Shown here: in pieces, positions 1 to 5,370 of the stretch
How positions within the stretch are numbered: position 1 is the stretch's first letter
Layout of the letters: every line of letters starts with the position of its first letter
From: Aulosira sp. FACHB-615
GTDB taxonomy: Bacteria > Cyanobacteriota > Cyanobacteriia > Cyanobacteriales > Nostocaceae
Direction of reading: 5' to 3'
Length of the DNA stretch: 9,951 nucleotides
Assembly (NCBI RefSeq): GCF_014698045.1
Contig: NZ_JACJSE010000069.1
Span: forward strand, 1-9,951
Program-made: the position numbers and the translations under genes
Notes under the pieces: generated by a model
What the model was told of the DNA's origin: nothing
Databases searched by the model: none
Seen by the model: the letters and a program-made list of their open reading frames with translations, nothing else

Positions 1-1
1 A

Positions 2-766
2 TGTGTGTGTGAAGAAACTGACTCTTACTTACAACCAAACCAGGAAAAAGAACCAATTCCTGAATCTCTCGCTTCGTTGTCAAATCAATCCGAGACTTCG
101 CATCACACAGACATTCCCTTAAACAGACCAAATATAGCGGCGGGGTCGTTCGACAAAAACGAACAATCGAACAATAAGCCAAGCAAACCAAAATTTCAGT
201 CGATTGATGATTTGCTCAACCACATCCTGCTCGACCCCCGCATTATGGCATCTGAGCCATTACCCGCAGTTTACAAAAACGAAATCAGAATGCGCTGTTG
301 GCGTTTTCCCTGGCGTACTGCGACCAGGGACAAGATTTACCAAACCTGCGATATCCGTTTGGTGCAGTTAATCGCTAAAGAGAGAGCCGGGTGGGACAAG
401 GTTGATTGGCAGCAAAAAATCCCCACTGTCATCAAATCCATCAGCAATTGGGAGGTGAGTAAAGCTGGTTTAGAAGAACTGCTGGTCTATTGGTCAAAAG
501 TTATGGAATCAGCCCCGCAAACGTCTGAAGAATCAACAGCCAACGACCAACCCATCGGCTACTACTCGAATCGTTCACTTGATTGGCATAAGGCCACCTT
601 CAGCGAACTTCTAGACCGCATGGATGAAATCGGCAAGGAAAACGCGATCGCCTCTTTTAGCATTCGCTATGACCAAAAACATACAGGTGCTACTGAAAGT
701 TGGTTGAACTGGTTGCAAATCAATTATCCCGCTATGTATGCGTATTTGCATCCGAATGCAGCGTAA
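2..766 (+). CDS. Unrecognised protein upstream of dnaB, possibly 5'-truncated by the window edge
   Basis: I do not recognise this protein. The frame is open to the left edge. The first possible start is GTG at 5, giving 253 residues, but it has no visible ribosome site because the window begins there, so the true start may lie outside. Residues 1-65 are polar, rich in Ser, Asn, Pro and Gln, and look disordered. Residues 66-170 look like a folded, mostly helical domain with many Trp and basic residues (R96 to R108, W130, W135). After a Ser/Thr linker, residues 190-250 form a second segment ending in WLNWLQINYPAMYAYL. There is no signal peptide, membrane segment or catalytic motif. The stop is 37 bases before dnaB on the same strand, and a HIP1 site (644) lies inside. 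A replication-associated role, such as a partner of the adjacent helicase, is inference from position only. Confidence 0.7.
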   Translation, partial: CVCEETDSYLQPNQEKEPIPESLASLSNQSETSHHTDIPLNRPNIAAGSFDKNEQSNNKPSKPKFQSIDDLLNHILLDPRIMASEPLPAVYKNEIRMRCWRFPWRTATRDKIYQTCDIRLVQLIAKERAGWDKVDWQQKIPTVIKSISNWEVSKAGLEELLVYWSKVMESAPQTSEESTANDQPIGYYSNRSLDWHKATFSELLDRMDEIGKENAIASFSIRYDQKHTGATESWLNWLQINYPAMYAYLHPNAA

Positions 767-793
767 AAACAATTCGTCATTTATGTTCCAAAC

Positions 794-797
794 AAGG
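794..797 (+). promoter_or_regulatory. Ribosome binding site of dnaB
   Basis: AAGG lies six bases before the ATG at 804 and is the best purine-rich match in the 37-base gap. It supports 804 as the start, as does the DnaB-like N-terminus (LPPQSIEAEEAILGG) that begins 13 residues later. Confidence 0.5.
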
Positions 798-803
798 TAA
801 ATT

Positions 804-2165
804 ATGACACACGAACTAAACTTTACATCCCAACAAGACCGCTTACCTCCACAAAGCATTGAAGCTGAAGAAGCAATACTTGGCGGCATTATGCTTGACC
901 CTGCTGCCATGAGCCGAATCAGCGATCGCTTACTACCGGATGCTTTCTACGTCAACGCTCATAAAGACATCTATCAAGCCGCACAAAGACTGTACAGCCA
1001 AGGGCTACCAACGGATTTGCTTTGCATCACCAACTGGTTGTCTGACAATGGTGTGTTGTTCCGTATCGGTGGACGCAATAAACTGGCCACACTGGTAGAT
1101 CGCACTGTCACAGCCGTTAACATTGATGCTTTGGCTGATTTGGTCATGGAGAAATACCAACGGCGGCAGTTAATCAAAGCCGGCACTGAAATTGTGCAAC
1201 TCGGTTATGCCACCGAAACCGAATTCACCAATGTCCTTGACCAAGCCGAACAAAAAGTCTACGGCATTGCTTCAGAACAGAATGCCTCTGACTTGGTTCA
1301 CATTTCTCATGCCCTGGCCAACACTTTCATCGAAATTGAGGCGCGTCATGCGGGTACAGTTGCTCCGGCACTGTCTACTGGATTTTATGACCTGGACAGT
1401 TTACTCGGCGGTGGTTTTCGTAAAGGGCGGTTGTATGTGCTGGCTGCTCGTCCTTCTGTTGGTAAATCTGCTTTGGCTGGTAATCTCGCTCTCAATGTTG
1501 CCAAAACTGGTCAATTCCCTATCTGCGTTTTCAGCTTGGAAATGTCAACTGAAGAATACGTACAGCGATTTTTGAGCAGTGAATCCGGCATTGAAAACAA
1601 TTTTCTCGAAAGAGGCGCTATTTCTGAGGGTCAATGGCAACCTTTGAGTGGGGCGATCTCTCAACTGAGTGAACAACAGATTTTCATCAACGACGAATCT
1701 TGTCCTTCTCTCAATGAAATCCGTAGTCAAGTCCGTCGAATTTCATCCCATTACGGTGGTGTTGGGCTTGTGATTGTGGACTACTTACAGCTAATGGCTG
1801 AAGCTGCTGACTCTAGAGCTAATATGACCGAACGTGTTGCCGAAATCAGCCGGGGATTGAAGAAACTCGCTAAAGATTTGGATGTACCAGTTCTGGCTCT
1901 ATCCCAGTTAAGCCGTGAAGTTGAACACCGCAACGATAAACGTCCCATACTCAGCGATTTGCGTTCCAGTGGTGCTGTTGAGCAAGACAGCGATGTTGTG
2001 ATCATGCTCTACCGTGAAGAAATGTACAACGAAGATACCCCAGATCGGGGCATTGCTGAGTTAATTGTTCGCAAGCAACGCAATGGCCCTACTGGCACTG
2101 TCAAGCTTTTGTTCGATCATCAGTTTATCTCTTTCAAGAATTTGTCTCGTGGTCGGGGGTTTTAA
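804..2165 (+). CDS. dnaB: Replicative DNA helicase DnaB
   Basis: Hexameric 5'-3' helicase that unwinds DNA at the replication fork and recruits primase. The 453-residue product is close to the usual 450-470. The N-terminal domain (about 14-155) begins with the family hallmark LPPQSIEAEEAILGG. The RecA-like domain carries Walker A ARPSVGKSA (215-223), catalytic Glu in FSLEMS (E246), Walker B VIVDYLQL (323-330), the LSQLSREVEHR segment (366-376) and the C-terminal KQRNGPTG loop (424-431) with basic residues that act across the subunit interface. No catalytic residue is missing, and no intein interrupts the Walker A region, a known intein site in some cyanobacterial dnaB genes. The neighbours are small unknowns and modification genes rather than chromosomal replication genes, so I infer a second, plasmid- or element-borne copy. 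Confidence 0.96.
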   Translation: MTHELNFTSQQDRLPPQSIEAEEAILGGIMLDPAAMSRISDRLLPDAFYVNAHKDIYQAAQRLYSQGLPTDLLCITNWLSDNGVLFRIGGRNKLATLVDRTVTAVNIDALADLVMEKYQRRQLIKAGTEIVQLGYATETEFTNVLDQAEQKVYGIASEQNASDLVHISHALANTFIEIEARHAGTVAPALSTGFYDLDSLLGGGFRKGRLYVLAARPSVGKSALAGNLALNVAKTGQFPICVFSLEMSTEEYVQRFLSSESGIENNFLERGAISEGQWQPLSGAISQLSEQQIFINDESCPSLNEIRSQVRRISSHYGGVGLVIVDYLQLMAEAADSRANMTERVAEISRGLKKLAKDLDVPVLALSQLSREVEHRNDKRPILSDLRSSGAVEQDSDVVIMLYREEMYNEDTPDRGIAELIVRKQRNGPTGTVKLLFDHQFISFKNLSRGRGF

Positions 2166-2187
2166 TAAACTAGCTGGAAATCAAAAT

Positions 2188-2538
2188 ATGAGTACCATCT
2201 ACCAAAAACTGCTTCATCAATGGGCTACTCTTGCGCCAGATGAATGTCAAGCTACAGAACGAGATTATCGATTCAAAGTCAGGATTTTACCCCAAGTTGA
2301 AGAATGCTTTTATTCCCATCCTTGGCGTTATATCAACAGTGAAGATTTAATTTTAAGACAATTGAACTTTCTGCTGTTGACCATCATCAACCACTGCGCG
2401 GCTCGACAGTCCAGCATTGGATTTACTTTTGGTGAACTTGGGGTTACTGCGGTTATCTGCAATGGTTTGAAGTCTCAACCGCAGCTTCATCCGGCTATTG
2501 CAGCATTGGACGCATACATTCAACTACTTCAGTTTTAG
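2188..2538 (+). CDS. Small unrecognised protein between dnaB and the ASCH gene
   Basis: A 116-residue soluble protein that I do not recognise. The frame stays open further upstream to an ATG at 2065, but that stretch is only an out-of-frame reading of the dnaB 3' end. The ATG at 2188, 22 bases after the dnaB stop and preceded by GGAA at 2176-2179, is the better start. The N-terminal half is charged and helical (residues 1-50, many Gln and Glu). Residues 60-75 (LNFLLLTIINHCAARQ) are hydrophobic but too short and mixed to be a convincing membrane anchor. The rest looks helical. The stop is four bases before the ASCH gene, so the two are probably translated together. No motif suggests a function. 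Confidence 0.65.
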   Translation: MSTIYQKLLHQWATLAPDECQATERDYRFKVRILPQVEECFYSHPWRYINSEDLILRQLNFLLLTIINHCAARQSSIGFTFGELGVTAVICNGLKSQPQLHPAIAALDAYIQLLQF

Positions 2539-2542
2539 CAAT

Positions 2543-2959
2543 ATGAAAGCACTGTCAGTCCGCCAACCCTGGGCATGGGCAATCATTTACGCCAATAAAG
2601 ATATTGAGAACCGAGTTTGGCCCACTCATTACCGAGGCGATATTCTCATTCACGCTGCCTCAAAATGTACCAAAAAAGAATACCAACAAGCTTTTGAATT
2701 TTCTCAAAACATGGGTGTTTCATTACCAGAGTTAAAAATGCTGCGCCGAGGTCAAATCATTGGTGTGGTTACAGTGGTCGGTTGCTTGTTCTCACCGACT
2801 GCTTCTGGTTGGGGGATGGCTGAACAATACCACTGGAAATTGGCGAATCCACGCTCTATCACTCCGATTCCATACATTGGGCAATTGGGTCTTTTTGATG
2901 TGCCGGATGAATTGGTCAAAGCGGCGATGCTAAGGGCAACGTCAAAGACGATCGCTTGA
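2543..2959 (+). CDS. ASCH-domain (PUA-like) protein
   Basis: A 138-residue single-domain protein of the ASCH family, a PUA-like fold related to RNA- and modified-base-binding domains; one characterised member, E. coli YqfB, is an N4-acetylcytidine amidohydrolase. Hallmarks are visible in order: MKALSVRQPWAWAI at the N-terminus, KDIENRVWPT (19-28), YRGDILIHAASK (30-41), GQIIGVVTVV (70-79), then HWKLANPRSI (97-106) and the closing IGQLGLFDV (112-120). The start at ATG 2543 gives this conserved N-terminus and lies four bases after the previous stop; an in-frame ATG at 2498 would only add an unrelated 15-residue tail overlapping the upstream gene. The gene directly precedes a cytosine-5 DNA methyltransferase, so recognition or processing of modified bases is plausible, but substrate and activity are inference. 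Length is normal for the family and nothing appears missing. Confidence 0.85.
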   Translation: MKALSVRQPWAWAIIYANKDIENRVWPTHYRGDILIHAASKCTKKEYQQAFEFSQNMGVSLPELKMLRRGQIIGVVTVVGCLFSPTASGWGMAEQYHWKLANPRSITPIPYIGQLGLFDVPDELVKAAMLRATSKTIA

Positions 2960-2992
2960 CCTTGATAGAACTCGCCTCATGTTCACACATAC

Positions 2993-2996
2993 GGGA
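2993..2996 (+). promoter_or_regulatory. Ribosome binding site that favours the ATG at 3006
   Basis: GGGA lies nine bases before the ATG at 3006. The in-frame ATGs at 2979 and 2997 have, respectively, only weak purine content upstream or this same motif at an unusably short distance. It therefore decides among the three possible starts of the methyltransferase, though not firmly. Confidence 0.4.
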
Positions 2997-3005
2997 ATGC
3001 TCACT

Positions 3006-4376
3006 ATGTCTGTTGCGACACCCGAAAAATTCTTAGAGGACGACCTTAAAAGCTCATCCCTTCGTAGTCAAGGTTGCCTATATAAGTACACCGAAACCAA
3101 AAAGCTACAAGATGGTTCAACAGTGCATTACCCACGAGTAATTGGTGAACGCGATCCTGAGAATCCTAGACTCTGGCGTTGGGGGTATAGCTGGGAGGTA
3201 AAAGTTAATGGTGTTTGGAAAGGTCGCTCTATTGGCTCTATCCCTTGTGGTGCAGTTACTCTCATTCTCCAAATGCAACGCTCCGGATCTACCAGAGATG
3301 ACATCATTGCCTTCATCAAACGAGCCAAAGAAAAAAAACAATCTCCTTCTAAACCCATCCTTCCGGCCAATGCACCGATCGCTGTTGTGTTGTTCGCGGG
3401 TGGCGGCGGTGTAGAAGCGGGGATGATGCAAGCTGGCATTCGTCCGGTCATTGCGGTAGAACACGACCCAACAAAACCGCAACTGAGTCAGGCGATCGCC
3501 ACCTCTCACCACCGCAACTTCAGCGAGTATGGTTGCAAAGTAATCCAGCAAACAGTACAGGAAGTAGCACGGTTAGGATTTATTGGGTTTCCAGCCAACC
3601 CCGACTACCTCCATGCCTCCCCGGTGTGTGCCAACTTTTCTCAAGCCCACACAGCCAAAGCTGGGATTGCAATAGAAACGGATGATGATTTGACCGCAGC
3701 GCAAGCAGTAGCTGAAACTATTCGGCAGTTGCGTCCACGGGTTTTTTCTTTAGAAAATGTTCCACGTTATCAAAGCAGTCAAAGTTTCGCCATTATCCTG
3801 GATGCTTTGGAATCCCTTGGTTATCACGTTAATTACAGCGTGGTAAACATGGCAGACTTCGGCTTGCCCCAGGCGCGACGACGTTTGGTTCTGGTGGCTT
3901 GCCGGGAAAGGGTTATCTCATTACCATCAACATCTGGCCCTATCGGTTGGTATGGCGCGATCGCTCATCTCATTTCTACAATGCCCGATTCCCAATTACT
4001 CGCAGGGCAGCAGCAAGCGGTAGAAAGATTTTTGGCTACGAATGACCCCGCACCACTGCTGATAGAACGGGTTGGTGGACGGAATGGACTCAAGTACAAG
4101 CCTGGGCATAAACCCGCTAATACTGTTGTGCGATCGCATTTCACCGATCACAAAGGGTGCAATAGAAATAAATTTGCTGATATTTGGTTGCCAGATGGCA
4201 CTGTTAAGTCTTTATCAATTGAAGCTGCTGCCATTTTGCAAGGGTTTCCGTCTTGGTACGAATTGCCACCGCAAGCTGCTACGGCTGGATCAATCATTGG
4301 GTATTCGGTTCCGCCAAAGTTCGCCGCGCAGTTATTCGCTCACATTCAACAACAGTTATCAGGGGCAATTGTATGA
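3006..4376 (+). CDS. C5-cytosine DNA methyltransferase with an N-terminal extra domain
   Basis: Transfers a methyl group from S-adenosylmethionine to carbon 5 of cytosine in DNA. From ATG 3006 it has 456 residues; ATG 2979 would add nine. Residues about 20-108 form an extra domain rich in aromatic and basic residues (YPRVIGERDPENP, WRWGYSWEVKVNGVWKGRS) that I remember from cyanobacterial methylases and infer binds DNA. The catalytic part follows: motif I FAGGGGVEAG (130-139), motif IV HASPVCANFS with nucleophile C208, motif VI ENV (250-252), motif VIII QARRR (289-293), a target-recognition stretch of about 100 residues, LQGFP (411-415), and motif X IGYSVPP (431-437). Two positions depart from consensus: Val replaces Pro just before the nucleophile, and Tyr replaces Asn in motif X. 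No restriction endonuclease is adjacent, so it looks like an orphan. Its stop overlaps the next start by ATGA. Confidence 0.93.
   Translation: MSVATPEKFLEDDLKSSSLRSQGCLYKYTETKKLQDGSTVHYPRVIGERDPENPRLWRWGYSWEVKVNGVWKGRSIGSIPCGAVTLILQMQRSGSTRDDIIAFIKRAKEKKQSPSKPILPANAPIAVVLFAGGGGVEAGMMQAGIRPVIAVEHDPTKPQLSQAIATSHHRNFSEYGCKVIQQTVQEVARLGFIGFPANPDYLHASPVCANFSQAHTAKAGIAIETDDDLTAAQAVAETIRQLRPRVFSLENVPRYQSSQSFAIILDALESLGYHVNYSVVNMADFGLPQARRRLVLVACRERVISLPSTSGPIGWYGAIAHLISTMPDSQLLAGQQQAVERFLATNDPAPLLIERVGGRNGLKYKPGHKPANTVVRSHFTDHKGCNRNKFADIWLPDGTVKSLSIEAAAILQGFPSWYELPPQAATAGSIIGYSVPPKFAAQLFAHIQQQLSGAIV
4361..4365 (+). promoter_or_regulatory. Ribosome binding site inside the methyltransferase 3' end
   Basis: AGGGG ends seven bases before the ATG at 4373, the start that overlaps the methyltransferase stop. 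It selects 4373 over the in-frame ATG at 4253, which lies deep in the methyltransferase coding region. Confidence 0.6.
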
Positions 4377-4912
4377 CAAACATGATTCACTCACTTGAAA
4401 CTTGCTGGTACATATCACCGCCCTGGGGTAAGGATGTCCCACCAATACTCGTCAGCCTGTTAGAAAAGGTTTATATCCCCAATCCTAGAAAAATAGTCGG
4501 TTACTGCTGTGGAATCGAATGGTTAGACGAGGGCTGGCGGTACTCTATTGCAAGCGAACGGGGGATTATCTCAGTTGATGAAAGTGAACTTACTGTTACT
4601 GGCCAGATTTTACCGCTACGCATTGAAACACCTGTATTCACAATAGGTGAATTAGTCAAGTTCCAGTTTGGTGAGGGTTCTAAAATTCGCACAGTTTTGG
4701 GTCTTCAGATTATTAAAGAGTCCTGTTTCTACAAAGTTGAATGGCACTCACCTGCTTTGACAACAACTGACGGCAGTTGCGCTTTTCCAAAAGCTGATGG
4801 TGGGCTGAAGTTGGGCGATGCCTTCTCTTTTAGAGACGCTACCGCAAACGGCAACCCCAATGGTATCCGCTTTGCTTATATTACTCAATTCGATTTAACG
4901 AAAGCAGTATGA
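4373..4912 (+). CDS. DUF1392-like cyanobacterial protein of unknown function
   Basis: A 179-residue soluble protein. Its opening (LETCWYISPPWG, residues 8-19) and the segments VGYCCGIEWLDEGWRYSIA (42-60) and FYKVEWHSPAL (119-129) match my memory of DUF1392, a family of unknown function known mainly from Anabaena/Nostoc; I could not run a profile search. The pattern of short strands separated by turns suggests a beta-rich fold. Residues 42-61 and 109-126 share a spacing of Gly and a (Y)-x-(V/I) strand ending in an acidic-aromatic pair, hinting at an internal duplication. No catalytic residues are evident. The start at 4373 overlaps the methyltransferase stop (ATGA) and has AGGGG seven bases upstream, so translation is probably coupled. 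The stop in turn overlaps the next gene. Confidence 0.75.
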   Translation: MTNMIHSLETCWYISPPWGKDVPPILVSLLEKVYIPNPRKIVGYCCGIEWLDEGWRYSIASERGIISVDESELTVTGQILPLRIETPVFTIGELVKFQFGEGSKIRTVLGLQIIKESCFYKVEWHSPALTTTDGSCAFPKADGGLKLGDAFSFRDATANGNPNGIRFAYITQFDLTKAV

Positions 4913-5118
4913 TCTACACCTCATGCTACGCCGGACAAATACGAGGCGAAGCGGTTTCAATTTCCCTGCACCCACCGACAACCTTGAAGGGTAAGCACTC
5001 TCTCGTATTCGCTTCTACTCCCGAACAGAGGAAGGTGGTGGAAGTCTTCTGGACAGAATGCGTAGACGCTTTGCGGCTTGTCGAAGACATCGCCCAAGAA
5101 CAGTACAAACGCGAGTAA
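4909..5118 (+). CDS. Small protein of 69 residues, possibly C-terminally truncated
   Basis: The product begins MIYTSCYAGQIRGEAVSISL and continues through HPPTTLKGKHSLVFASTPEQ. This resembles, from memory, the first part of longer cyanobacterial proteins related to DUF488 that continue with a conserved Cys/His segment; nothing like that segment appears after residue 69 in any frame, so the gene may have lost its 3' half. I am not certain of that family assignment. The start overlaps the previous stop by ATGA, supporting expression as the last gene of the operon. The last residues (about 45-69) are helical and charged. The end coincides with the point where the sequence turns AT-rich and gene density drops. 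An intact short gene is the alternative. Confidence 0.6.
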   Translation: MIYTSCYAGQIRGEAVSISLHPPTTLKGKHSLVFASTPEQRKVVEVFWTECVDALRLVEDIAQEQYKRE

Positions 5119-5243
5119 GCGTAAAATTCTCAAGTCCAGGCAGCAATAAAAAAAGCTTCTTGTTAATCGGCAGAAGAACAATCAGCAGGATATTTTTCAC
5201 TATTTTTGCTTTGAAGGTTCAAGAATTTTTTGCCCTATATTGT

Positions 5244-5273
5244 TTGACTAGCCTTTTGAGGGAAGAATATAAA
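5244..5273 (+). promoter_or_regulatory. Candidate sigma-70-type promoter of the large ATPase gene
   Basis: TTGACT (5244-5249, five of six to TTGACA) and TATAAA (5268-5273, five of six to TATAAT) are separated by 18 bases. Transcription would begin near 5280, leaving a leader of about 90 bases. This would make the large gene independent of the upstream operon. It is a prediction from consensus only. Confidence 0.5.
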
Positions 5274-5288
5274 TAGTAAAAAAATGGG

Positions 5289-5343
5289 ACTCAAATCAGG
5301 TGTTTCAGTCAAGAGTGTTATATTGCTGACCAAAAATTTGAGT
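5289..5343 (+). repeat. 8-bp inverted repeat in the predicted leader
   Basis: ACTCAAAT (5289-5296) is exactly complementary to ATTTGAGT (5336-5343), with 39 bases between. In RNA the stem could extend by three G-U pairs using GGG 5286-5288 and TTT 5344-5346. It lies between the candidate promoter and the start codon, so it could be an operator or a leader stem. Chance occurrence in AT-rich DNA is quite possible. Confidence 0.35.
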
Positions 5344-5362
5344 TTTGTAGCAAAAATTAACT

Positions 5363-5367
5363 AAGAG
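5363..5367 (+). promoter_or_regulatory. Ribosome binding site of the large ATPase gene
   Basis: AAGAG lies three bases before the ATG at 5371 and nine before the in-frame ATG at 5377. The spacing favours 5377, which would shorten the protein by two residues; either start gives the same product in practice. Confidence 0.4.
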
Positions 5368-5370
5368 AAT

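Larger units (their letters stand above)
5119..5370 (+). other. Intergenic region separating the operon from the large ATPase gene
   Basis: These 252 bases are AT-rich and hold no credible gene; a 72-residue reading at 5058-5276 overlaps the upstream gene out of frame and has no recognisable content. The stretch contains a candidate promoter at 5244-5273 and an inverted repeat at 5289-5343. No strong terminator for the upstream operon is visible: a weak hairpin (5211-5222) followed by six T (5226-5231) is the closest candidate. Confidence 0.6.

Noticed and set aside
1192..1575. A 127-codon + strand frame within dnaB
   Set aside because: It is a frame-shifted reading of the DnaB coding region, which has intact motifs in the main frame.
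2065..2187. Upstream extension of the 116-residue gene to an ATG at 2065
   Set aside because: The extension overlaps the end of dnaB in another frame and is an out-of-frame reading of its conserved KQRNGPTG region; ATG 2188 fits the spacing.
3117..3551. Minus-strand open frames of 144 and 107 codons opposite the methyltransferase
   Set aside because: They lie opposite well-conserved methyltransferase motifs and have no recognisable domain or ribosome site.
5211..5231. Possible intrinsic terminator: short stem TTGA/TCAA followed by six T
   Set aside because: The stem has only four A/T-rich pairs, too weak to call with confidence.
5058..5276. A 72-codon frame running from the 69-residue gene into the intergenic region
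   Set aside because: It overlaps the upstream gene out of frame, is rich in Arg and Phe, lacks a ribosome site and shows no family resemblance.
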